Of a stretch of 64,000 nucleotides of DNA, positions 12,154-19,634 are shown piece by piece. Under the pieces are notes generated by a model. That model made no database searches. It saw only the letters and a program-made list of their open reading frames with translations, and had not been told where the DNA came from. Made by a program: the position numbers and the translations under genes. Positions within the stretch are counted from its first letter, which is position 1; every line of letters begins with the position of its first letter. The DNA is from Hyphomicrobiales bacterium. Lineage in GTDB: Bacteria; Pseudomonadota; Alphaproteobacteria; Rhizobiales; Methyloligellaceae. The stretch lies in assembly GCA_021775555.1 (NCBI GenBank), contig JAJFHP010000040.1, forward strand, positions 18,769 through 82,768, written 5' to 3'.

Positions 12154-12202
12154 GTCTCTGTCCTCTTATCGCCCCATATACCCTATTCGGAGCGGTTCGT
12201 CG

Positions 12203-12709
12203 TTATTTTTTCGCTGCCGGTTTCTTCGCAGCTGGTTTTTTAGCTGATGCTTTTTTTGCCGGCTCTTTTGCCTTGGCTGCGGGCTTCGCATCTGCCTTTT
12301 TCGCAGCTGGTTTCTTTTCATCAGCCTTCTTGGCGTCAGCCTTGGCTTCTTTTTTTGCAGGCGCTGGTTTGGCCGCTGCCTTTGAAGGTTTTTTGCCTCC
12401 GGTCAGAATCTCGGTAATGCGAACCGCCGTCATATGCTGGCGGTGGCCTTTCTTGCGGCGGTAGTTTTTACGCCGCTTCTTCTTGAAGACGATGATCTTG
12501 TCGGCACGCTTCTGCTCGACCACCTGGCCCGCAACGCTCGCGCCTTCCACGGTCGGTGCGCCGATCTGGGCCGCGCCTTCGCCACCAAGCATCAGCACTT
12601 GATCAAACTGGATGATTTCACCCTGTTCGCCGACAATTTTTTCGATTTCGATAATATCTTCCGGCGCAACACGGTATTGCTTGCCGCCGGTGCGGATGAC
12701 TGCATACAT
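12203..12709 (-). CDS. rplU: 50S ribosomal protein L21 with long Lys/Ala tail
   Basis: L21 is a 23S rRNA-binding protein of the 50S subunit. Residues 1-103 are the standard protein (MYAVIRTGGKQYRVAPEDII; KKKRRKNYRRKKGHRQ). They are followed by about 65 residues rich in Lys, Ala and Pro with repeated PAAKK/ADAKK units. Such tails occur on L21 of many alphaproteobacteria, and their role is not known to me. The start at 12709 is the family start; the open frame above it lies in the leader. A good sigma-70 promoter is about 150 bases upstream. Confidence 0.97.
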   Translation of the reverse strand: MYAVIRTGGKQYRVAPEDIIEIEKIVGEQGEIIQFDQVLMLGGEGAAQIGAPTVEGASVAGQVVEQKRADKIIVFKKKRRKNYRRKKGHRQHMTAVRITEILTGGKKPSKAAAKPAPAKKEAKADAKKADEKKPAAKKADAKPAAKAKEPAKKASAKKPAAKKPAAKK

Positions 12710-12854
12710 CTCATTCGTCCTTCTTGATCCGCGCCCTGTGGCGCCGCGCTTGAAGTATCGCGGACTTGCTCGGGTTTTGAGGGCCGCCATATGCGGCCTG
12801 CCTCGGACAGCGACTTAATGCGCAAAGTTTAATGAATTGCGCAGTTCGCCGCGC

Positions 12855-12882
12855 ACTATACGGATCGCGTGACTTAAGTCAA
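12855..12882 (-). promoter_or_regulatory. Sigma-70 promoter of rplU-rpmA
   Basis: On the minus strand, TTGACT (12882-12877) and TATAGT (12860-12855) are separated by 16 bases. It lies about 150 bases before the rplU start and directs transcription into rplU-rpmA. Both hexamers are close to consensus. Confidence 0.7.
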
Positions 12883-12920
12883 TTTGCTCGAAGCGGTATT
12901 TAAAAGAGGGTTACTCAGGA

Positions 12921-14417
12921 ATGGAATTACTCAGCTCAATCACCAGCGAGGGCTTGCGGCTACTTTCCTCAATATTTGTTTTTGCGGTTGGACTTGGAGT
13001 TCTTCTGCTCCTCACCCTGTTTATTGCCGACATCACACAGAGGCGGGATGCAATTCGGCGAAATTATCCTGTGATTGGACGATTTCGGACGCTTTTCACG
13101 AGCCTGGGGGAATTCTTCCGCCAATATTTCTTCGCCCTTGACCGTGAAGAGATGCCTTTCAACCGTGCTGAACGGGACTGGGTCAATCAATCCTCTGACG
13201 GCGCAGACAATACGGCTGCCTTCGGCTCGACCAACAATCTCAGTATCCCGGGCTCGGTTATCTTTGTGAACAGCACATTCCCAACCGAAGAAGATGAAGG
13301 CATTCCCGCCCCGCCGGTCATTATCGGCCCTGATTGTCCGGCACCTCACGAGGCGCAATCCATCATAAATATTTCAGCCATGAGTTATGGCTCGATCTCA
13401 AGGCCCGCCATCAGGGCGCTCTCAAAGGGAGCAAAATTGTCAAGTTGCTGGCTCAATACGGGCGAAGGCGGGCTTTCTCCCTATCATCTTGAAGGCGGCG
13501 GAGAACTTGTCTTCCAGATCGGCACGGCCAATTACGGGGTGCGCAGTAAAGACGGCACGCTCGATTTTGACAAACTGAGCGAGGTCGCCTCACAGCCACA
13601 AGTCAAGATGATTGAACTCAAGCTCTCCCAAGGAGCTAAACCGGGAAAGGGCGGCTTACTGCCGGGTGTGAAAGTCACTGAGGAAATAGCATCCATTCGC
13701 GGCATACCGGAAGGCGAGGACTCCATTTCCCCCAATGGGCACCCCGGCGTTCATTCAGTATCCCAATTGCTGGATCATTTGGGCCGTATCCGGAAGGCGG
13801 CAGGCAAGCCTGTTGGTTTTAAAACGGTGATTGGCGAAACCCGGTGGCTTGAGGAGCTGTGCGAGGAAATTCACCGGCGAGGACTGAAACACGCACCGGA
13901 CTTTATAACTGTCGATTCCGGCGATGGCGGCAGTGGTGCTGCCCCAATGGCCCTCATCGACAATTGCGGCCTGCTCATCCGCGAGGCCCTGCCGCTCACC
14001 ATTGATGCATTAACGCGCAACGGTCTCAGGAAGCGGATCAAGGTGATTGCATCGGGCAAGATCATCTCACCTGCTGAAGTCGCCCGGGCCTATTGTGCAG
14101 GGGCCGATTTCGTCAATTCCGCGCGTGGTTTCATGCTGGCTTTGGGCTGCATTCAGTCAATGCGCTGCAATAAGAACACCTGTCCCACGGGCATCACTAC
14201 TCATGACGCCCGCCTGCAAGCCGGTCTTGACCCGCAAGACAAGGCGGTTCGTGTTCAAAATTTTGTTGAGCGAATGCGCAAGGATGTCGGGATCATCGCC
14301 CATTCCTGTGGTGTCACTCACCCACGAGCGCTCACACGCCACCATTGCCGTATCGTGCAAGCCAGTGGTCTTTCCATGCCGATGGACGAACTCCACCCGC
14401 CTCAGCGCGCCACATAG
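12921..14417 (+). CDS. FMN-binding glutamate synthase family protein, membrane-anchored
   Basis: The 498-residue protein carries the FMN- and glutamate synthase-like TIM barrel of GltB without the glutaminase domain. Visible motifs are INISAMSYGSISRPAIRALS, TGEGGLSPYH, GAKPGKGGLLPG, DGGSGAAPMALIDNCGL and ASGKIISPAEVARAYCAGAD. The cysteine cluster CIQSMRCNKNTCPTGI fits the 3Fe-4S binding region. A membrane segment (about residues 15-35) precedes the barrel. The substrate of these stand-alone proteins is not settled. It stands alone between rplU (divergent) and the DM13 gene. Confidence 0.9.
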   Translation: MELLSSITSEGLRLLSSIFVFAVGLGVLLLLTLFIADITQRRDAIRRNYPVIGRFRTLFTSLGEFFRQYFFALDREEMPFNRAERDWVNQSSDGADNTAAFGSTNNLSIPGSVIFVNSTFPTEEDEGIPAPPVIIGPDCPAPHEAQSIINISAMSYGSISRPAIRALSKGAKLSSCWLNTGEGGLSPYHLEGGGELVFQIGTANYGVRSKDGTLDFDKLSEVASQPQVKMIELKLSQGAKPGKGGLLPGVKVTEEIASIRGIPEGEDSISPNGHPGVHSVSQLLDHLGRIRKAAGKPVGFKTVIGETRWLEELCEEIHRRGLKHAPDFITVDSGDGGSGAAPMALIDNCGLLIREALPLTIDALTRNGLRKRIKVIASGKIISPAEVARAYCAGADFVNSARGFMLALGCIQSMRCNKNTCPTGITTHDARLQAGLDPQDKAVRVQNFVERMRKDVGIIAHSCGVTHPRALTRHHCRIVQASGLSMPMDELHPPQRAT

Positions 14418-14574
14418 GCCCGGCAACCGCTCCCCCAAAACCCTGTTCAGCAGCAGGGATAGGTCGCATTTTTCATGCAAATCGGCTAGTTTCCAGACAG
14501 CATCTGATGCATCTGTCTGCACACTCAATCCCGTATAAGAGTGCATCCAGGCTAATTAACATGGAGGTGAGAAT

Positions 14575-15069
14575 ATGAAACGTTTTCTGTTTGGCGGCAT
14601 CCTTGGCTGCCTGTTCGGTTTCGCTCTCGGCATATTCATTTATCCATTCTGGTTCCTGAACGAAGCCGCCACGGAGCAACTGGTTCAGAACAGCGCCCGG
14701 GTAGAGATCGCCAAAGGCGAATTCATCCACGCCAACCCGTCCGACCCGGTCCACTATGGCAAGGGACATGTGACGCTCTTTAACGAGGGGGATGGCCGCA
14801 AGACTGTTCATCTCGCTGATGATTTTCAGGTTGGTCCGGGTCCCGCGTTCCATGTTTATCTGGTCGATCATACCAAAGTCCGCACGGCGGCAGATTTCAA
14901 TGATGCCAACAAGGTTGACCTAGGCAAAATCCGTGCCTTCAGGGGGAGCCAGATCTTTCCGGTTCCGGCATCGGCGGACATGTCAACTTTCAAGAGTGTT
15001 GTTGTCTGGTGCAAGGAATTTGGCGTGTTGATCTCTCCGGCGACACTGAAAAAGGGTAACAGTTCCTAG
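14575..15069 (+). CDS. DM13 domain protein, membrane-anchored
   Basis: The 164-residue protein has one N-terminal membrane anchor (GGILGCLFGFALGIFIYPFW) and a DM13 domain at about residues 50-160. The domain shows KGHVTLFNEGDGRKTVHL, GPGPAFHVYLVDHTKVR and FKSVVVWCKEFGVLISPATL. DM13 domains are proposed to serve in redox or electron transfer through a conserved cysteine; the Cys in VVWCKEFGV is present. It is probably anchored in the inner membrane with the domain in the periplasm. A ribosome-binding site (GGAGGTG) precedes the ATG. Confidence 0.88.
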   Translation: MKRFLFGGILGCLFGFALGIFIYPFWFLNEAATEQLVQNSARVEIAKGEFIHANPSDPVHYGKGHVTLFNEGDGRKTVHLADDFQVGPGPAFHVYLVDHTKVRTAADFNDANKVDLGKIRAFRGSQIFPVPASADMSTFKSVVVWCKEFGVLISPATLKKGNSS

Positions 15070-15080
15070 CGTGCTAACCC

Positions 15081-15109
15081 TTGAATTGTTCAACCACTCC
15101 CGATATCGA
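15081..15109 (+). promoter_or_regulatory. Candidate promoter of tRNA-Ser
   Basis: TTGAAT (15081-15086) and TATCGA (15104-15109), 17 bases apart, lie about 40 bases before the tRNA. The match is partial. Confidence 0.35.
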
Positions 15110-15147
15110 GTGTTCAGTCTCGCGACCACGCTCAAACGTATCTCTGC

Positions 15148-15237
15148 GGAGGGGTGCCGGAGTGGTTGAACGGGGCGGTCTCGAAAACCGTTGGGCGCGC
15201 AAGCGTCCCGGGGGTTCGAATCCCTCCCCCTCCGCCA
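15148..15237 (+). tRNA. tRNA-Ser(CGA)
   Basis: The acceptor stem pairs GGAGGGG (15148-15154) with CCCCTCC (15227-15233), followed by discriminator G and an encoded CCA (15235-15237). The anticodon loop CTCGAAA (15180-15186) presents CGA at 15182-15184, reading UCG serine codons. A long variable arm (GGGCGCGCAAGCGTCC) marks a class II tRNA, as expected for serine. The T arm contains GGTTCGAATCC. Confidence 0.96.
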
Positions 15238-15277
15238 TTGACATCAATTACACTTGGGAATACCGGATTCTCACAGC

Positions 15278-15481
15278 CTAGCGAGAGCGCGCCGCGCCGC
15301 GTCTCATCCCGGCATTGGAATGGGCATTCGCACCACCGCCGATATTGCGCATTGCGTTTGACTTGGCATCAAAGTGTCCCGCCTGCGCTTTCTCTTCGCT
15401 CTTCTCACCCTTGGCACTCGGCTTGGCGGCCTTGGCGGCAGCTCTGGCTTTTGCCCTGGCCCGGGCCTTGGCTTTTGTCAT
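15278..15481 (-). CDS. Small basic Lys/Ala/Arg-rich protein
   Basis: This 67-residue protein has a strongly basic N-terminal half made of KA/RA/AK repeats (MTKAKARARAKARAAAKAAK) and a different C-terminal half with the sequence HFDAKSNAMRNIGGGANAHS and a basic end. The ATG at 15481 is preceded by GGAGAAGG at workable distance. Small basic proteins of this kind often bind nucleic acid; that is an inference from composition. The less repetitive, Gly/Asn-rich C-terminus argues for a real conserved peptide rather than chance. I do not know a family name. Confidence 0.6.
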   Translation of the reverse strand: MTKAKARARAKARAAAKAAKPSAKGEKSEEKAQAGHFDAKSNAMRNIGGGANAHSNAGMRRGAARSR

Positions 15482-15858
15482 GACAGATTCACCTTCTCCA
15501 TGTGCGTGTCTGGAATACCCCTACACGATTCACCCCCCATATGGAGAGGGAAATCGGTTCTCCGGCAAGAGGGCCAGTGACATCGAGAAGCCTTGCTCCG
15601 GCCTCTTATGCGCCTTTGCCATGCCAGAATCAGCAATTAACACTTGGTCAAGCTGGCCCGGACTACTCTTGGGTGTGTGTTCGGCAGCAAGCCATAGCCG
15701 TTTATCATATGGGCCGTTTTGTGGACTTTTAACCGCAAAAGGTGCAAGTATCAGGGTGGTAACGTGCCCAATTTACTTACAAGCCGCCAGTTCGAGGCGG
15801 CAAGGCCTCAGGAAACAGTTCCAGCACCGTCTGCAGTACAGGACGAGGGACCGAGGGA
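15482..15858. other. Intergenic region of 377 bases, no gene seen
   Basis: This gap separates the divergent small basic protein gene and the exported hydrolase gene. Short open frames here lack start signals and protein character. I see no repeat, structured RNA or clear promoter in it. The last 30 bases hold the hydrolase gene's ribosome-binding region. Confidence 0.5.
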
Positions 15859-17055
15859 ATGTTGCGAAACCCGCATTACGTGTTCAGCTTGATCGTGGCC
15901 TTCGCGCTGGGATTCGTCACCGTGCTGGCGATGCCCGTGGGTGGACCGGACGCACGCGACACAATTGCCATGCGATCGCACGGCGGCTCATCGATCCATT
16001 ATAAAAGGACAATCGTAGTGGCATCCCGGGGGGTGACGACAAAACCCGCCAGGGCACCGGCCCGGCAGGTGGCAATCTCCTCTCCATTGTCAGCGGCGGA
16101 TGACGCGCGTTTCCAGGACCAGGATCCGGCCTCTTCTAAATGGTCATACCCCTCCTTGACAAAACTCGTCTCAATGGCGTCTTCGCCATTTCCCTATAGC
16201 GGGCTTGTGCCACGCACCAAGCGGCCGTTCCTGAATATCCGGAATGGTGGGCGCCTGGGCCGAAAGACCGGCAGGGGCCGCGTCTACTGGGCCGACAAGA
16301 CCTATAGTGACAGCCGTGTCCTGCTGCACATCCCGCGCGGCTATGACACAGGCAAGCCCTCCGTCATCGTGTTGTTCTTCCACGGCCACGGGGCAACGCT
16401 GGCCCGCGATGTTGTCGCCCGCCAGCGCTTGCCAGCGCAAATTTCTGACTCGGGCATCAACGCCGTCCTGGTGGCACCGCAATTCGCCGTTGACGCACGA
16501 GATTCAAGTGCAGGCAACTTCTGGAAACCAGGTGGCACGCGCCGCTTCCTTGACGAGGTGGCGCCACAGCTTGCCAGGTTGATCGGCGAACCGAATACTG
16601 CGGACAACTTCGCCAACCTGCCGGTCGTAATCGTCGGCTACTCGGGCGGCTATGTGCCTACAGCCTGGTCGCTTGCAAATGGCGGAATTGGAGATCGCGT
16701 GAAGGGCGTGGTTCTTCTGGACGGTCTTTATGGCGAATTCAACAGGTTCGCCAAGTGGATCGAGCGTGACAATTCGGGCTTTTTCCTGAGCGCCTATGCC
16801 ACATCTACCACCAAGGGCAACGCGGCCCTCAAGGGCATTTTGAAAAAGCGCGGCATTGCCTACAGCACGAAGCTTGGACCGACACTCAAGCCAAACAGCG
16901 TTACTTTCCTCAGGGCCGTAAAAGGCCACCGGGACTATGTCACCCGTGCCTGGGCCGACAACCCGATCAGCGACTTGCTGTCACGCATACCCGGCACAGC
17001 GCCGCGCATCGACCCTGCGCGCTCTGCTTCGCTCACGGGCTCGCCTAAAAAATAA
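15859..17055 (+). CDS. Exported alpha/beta hydrolase-like protein of unknown substrate
   Basis: The 398-residue protein has an N-terminal signal or anchor (VFSLIVAFALGFVTVLAMP) and a variable linker to about residue 110. An alpha/beta hydrolase-like core follows: VIVLFFHGHGATLARD resembles the oxyanion-hole region, VVIVGYSGGYVPTAWSL provides a GxSxG nucleophile elbow, and GVVLLDGLYGEFN is the strand carrying an acidic residue. A candidate catalytic histidine is in KGHRDYV near residue 355. The substrate cannot be deduced. It is probably a periplasmic or membrane-tethered esterase or peptidase. It lies before the APC permease on the same strand with a gap of about 100 bases. Confidence 0.78.
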   Translation: MLRNPHYVFSLIVAFALGFVTVLAMPVGGPDARDTIAMRSHGGSSIHYKRTIVVASRGVTTKPARAPARQVAISSPLSAADDARFQDQDPASSKWSYPSLTKLVSMASSPFPYSGLVPRTKRPFLNIRNGGRLGRKTGRGRVYWADKTYSDSRVLLHIPRGYDTGKPSVIVLFFHGHGATLARDVVARQRLPAQISDSGINAVLVAPQFAVDARDSSAGNFWKPGGTRRFLDEVAPQLARLIGEPNTADNFANLPVVIVGYSGGYVPTAWSLANGGIGDRVKGVVLLDGLYGEFNRFAKWIERDNSGFFLSAYATSTTKGNAALKGILKKRGIAYSTKLGPTLKPNSVTFLRAVKGHRDYVTRAWADNPISDLLSRIPGTAPRIDPARSASLTGSPKK

Positions 17056-17153
17056 GTATATTTTCACCCTCAATCCCTCAGTCCATGCTTGCTTGCCCCG
17101 CCACGTACCAGTAACTTGGCGCTTCCCGGCATTTATCGAGTGATAAAGCAGCA

Positions 17154-18521
17154 ATGAGTAAAACGCGCGGCCAAGACCGCTCTGGCCAGCGCCAGCCCAA
17201 AAGTGCGGGTATCACCACATTTACCGCCAGTGCCATCGCCGTGGCCGACATGGTCGGTATTGGGGTTTTCACCAGCCTTGGCTTTCAGGTGATCGATATC
17301 ACCTCTGCTTTCTCGGTCATGGTGCTGTGGATCCTTGGTGGCGTGGTGGCGCTGTGTGGCGCCCTGTCCTACGGCGAGCTCGCCGCGGCCCTGCCGCGCT
17401 CTGGCGGTGAATATAATTTCCTCACGCGCATTTATCACCCGGCACTCGGCTTCATGGCCGGATGGCTGTCGGCTACGGTTGGCTTTACGGCGCCAATTGC
17501 CCTCGCAGCACTCGCCTTCGGGGCCTATTTCAACGGCGTATTTCCAGGTATCGCATCACCGCTCTGGCTGGGTCTTGGCATTAGCTGGATCATTGCCATG
17601 GTGCACCTGACGGGAATGAGGCACTCCAGCCAGTTCCAGAACATTTCAACGATATTGAAAATCCTGCTGATCATCGGATTCATGGCCGCCGGATTAGTCT
17701 ATGGCACTCCCGAGCCAATTTCCTTCGCGCCTTCATCGGTTGACCTCCACCACATCACCAGTGCGCCATTTGCTATTGGACTGGTGTTCGTCATGTATTC
17801 CTATTCGGGGTGGAACGCGCAGACGTACATCATGGGCGAAATCAAGGAGCCCCGGCGCACGGTGCCGCGCTCGCTGTTCATAGCCACATTGATTGTTCTG
17901 CTGCTGTATCTCGGGCTGAACGCGGTGTTTCTCTACACCACGCCAATAGAAAAAATGGCCGGGCAGGTCGAGGTGGCGCTGGTTGCAGGAAAACATATTT
18001 TTGGCGAGGCTGGAGGCCGGATAGTCGGTGCACTAATTTGTATCGGGCTGATTTCGACAATCAGTGCCATGACGTGGATCGGGCCGCGCGTCACTAAGGT
18101 CATGGGCGAGGATATACCCCTGTTCGCAATTTTCGCGCGCGAAACCAGCAACGGCGTACCGGCTTTCGCAATCCTGCTGCAACTCTCCATCGTAACACTG
18201 CTGATCCTGACCCAGAGCTTTGAGCATGTGCTCAATTACATCCAGTTTGCCATCACATTGTCCTCATTCCTCACCGTGCTTGGCGTGATGGTGCTGCGGT
18301 GGTCACAGCCGGAACTGGATCGGCCCTACCGCACCTGGGGTTACCCCATCACGCCTATTATTTTTCTTGTCGTGACGGCGTTCATGATGGGATATCTGTT
18401 ACTGGAGCGGCCAGTGCAGTCATTCGCCGGGCTGGCCACATTGATCGTAGGGCTGGCGGTTTATTTCTACACTCTCAAGAACAATTCAAAATCATCGCAA
18501 GGAGCTACACCCGGTGAATAG
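17154..18521 (+). CDS. APC family amino acid permease
   Basis: The 455-residue protein has about 12 hydrophobic segments and the APC-family start ITTFTASAIAVADMVGIGVF, the unwound first helix that binds substrate. ALSYGELAAALPRSGGEYNF is a strong family motif, as is YSYSGWNAQTYIMGEIKEP. It sits in the inner membrane and probably imports amino acids or a related compound by proton or sodium coupling. Its 3' end overlaps the next gene by 8 bases, so the two are translationally coupled. The amino acid specificity is unknown. Confidence 0.9.
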   Translation: MSKTRGQDRSGQRQPKSAGITTFTASAIAVADMVGIGVFTSLGFQVIDITSAFSVMVLWILGGVVALCGALSYGELAAALPRSGGEYNFLTRIYHPALGFMAGWLSATVGFTAPIALAALAFGAYFNGVFPGIASPLWLGLGISWIIAMVHLTGMRHSSQFQNISTILKILLIIGFMAAGLVYGTPEPISFAPSSVDLHHITSAPFAIGLVFVMYSYSGWNAQTYIMGEIKEPRRTVPRSLFIATLIVLLLYLGLNAVFLYTTPIEKMAGQVEVALVAGKHIFGEAGGRIVGALICIGLISTISAMTWIGPRVTKVMGEDIPLFAIFARETSNGVPAFAILLQLSIVTLLILTQSFEHVLNYIQFAITLSSFLTVLGVMVLRWSQPELDRPYRTWGYPITPIIFLVVTAFMMGYLLLERPVQSFAGLATLIVGLAVYFYTLKNNSKSSQGATPGE

Positions 18522-19614
18522 GATCTCTGTACCCGCCAGAATGGCAGTCGCAGTATTTGCGCTGTTGATTTCTCTCTCACAGGCATTCGCTGCCGAACTT
18601 CCAAGCGTCAATGATACCGCGCGCTACCTGGCCGGGTTGAAACCCTCAGAAGGCTCGCCCCTGGCGCGCCTGACTAAGGAAGGGGGCTGGGTTCACCATG
18701 CCCGCACCATGGATGCCGCCTGGAAGCGCATCGAATCGCGGCAGCTCAGCAAGATCCGCGTCTGGTCCAAGGAGAATGTACCGGGCAAGCGCAAGCAGAT
18801 GCTGTATATGTTCTCAGGTCCGGATTTTCTCTACGCCAACGCCTTCTACCCCAATGCTGAAACCTATGTGCTTAGCGCCCTGGAACCGGTTGGCCCGATC
18901 CCCAACATGGCAAAATTTTCTCCGGGCTCGCGGTCAGGCGCACTACATGAGCTCCGGGGGTCCATGCAGACGGTGCTGAACTATTCCTTCTTCATCACCA
19001 AGCATATGAAGTCTGAACTGCGTTCGGGAAATATGCGTGGCACCCTGCCGGTGCTGTTCGTGTTCCTTGCGCGTTCAGGAAACACCATCAACGAAGTTGA
19101 ATATGTTTTCCTGAACCCCGACGGTCTCGTCGTCCCGAAAGACGCCGCCTTAAAGGGTAATTCTCCGGGTGTCCGGATTGCCTTTACGGACAAGGGCGGC
19201 AAAGCCAAGACGTTGTATTATTTCCGTACCGACCTTTCCAATGGCGGTTTGAAGAAAAGCGGCTTTCGCGAATTCTCAAAAGGCCTTGGCCTCGCCGACG
19301 CCCTGATCAAGAGCGCGTCATACCTGCTGCACAGCGGCAATTTTACCGTTGCGCGTGAGTTCCTGCTGAAACAGAGCGATGTCATCATTCAGGACCCTTC
19401 CGGGATCCCGCTGCGGCATATCCCGAAAGACGCATGGGACTTTCATCCCTTCGGCCGTTATGTCGGCCCGATCAGCATCTTTAAAGGCCGCTACCAGCGA
19501 GATCTGAAGCAACTGTTTTCAAAGAACCGCGCCAAGCCGGTCAAGTTTGGCATCGGCTATCGCTGGAAGTTGAATGAAACGTCAGTGCTGCTCGCCATCA
19601 AGAAGAAGCCCTAG
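18514..19614 (+). CDS. Exported protein of unknown function coupled to the APC permease
   Basis: The 366-residue product starts at GTG 18514 inside the end of the permease gene. A signal peptide is clear (MAVAVFALLISLSQAFAAE). The mature part has no domain I recognise. Repeated aromatic patches (MFSGPDFLYANAFYPNAETY; FHPFGRYVGPISIFKGRYQ) and the pattern YRWKLNETSVLLAIKK at the end suggest a compact beta-rich periplasmic protein. Coupling to the permease suggests a shared substrate or process. It ends 10 bases before the converging RND gene. Confidence 0.75.
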   Translation: MNRISVPARMAVAVFALLISLSQAFAAELPSVNDTARYLAGLKPSEGSPLARLTKEGGWVHHARTMDAAWKRIESRQLSKIRVWSKENVPGKRKQMLYMFSGPDFLYANAFYPNAETYVLSALEPVGPIPNMAKFSPGSRSGALHELRGSMQTVLNYSFFITKHMKSELRSGNMRGTLPVLFVFLARSGNTINEVEYVFLNPDGLVVPKDAALKGNSPGVRIAFTDKGGKAKTLYYFRTDLSNGGLKKSGFREFSKGLGLADALIKSASYLLHSGNFTVAREFLLKQSDVIIQDPSGIPLRHIPKDAWDFHPFGRYVGPISIFKGRYQRDLKQLFSKNRAKPVKFGIGYRWKLNETSVLLAIKKKP

Positions 19615-19634
19615 AGCCAGACGTCTAGGCTTTT
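19608..19634. terminator. Possible bidirectional terminator between converging genes
   Basis: AGCC(C)TAGA and TCTAGGCT form an 8-bp stem with one bulged base around an 8-base loop, followed on the plus strand by TTTT. It overlaps the stop codons of both converging genes. The stem is short, so the call is tentative. Confidence 0.35.

Noticed and set aside
15081..15281. Open frames across tRNA-Ser
   Set aside because: The sequence folds as a complete class II tRNA with encoded CCA; the open frames are incidental.
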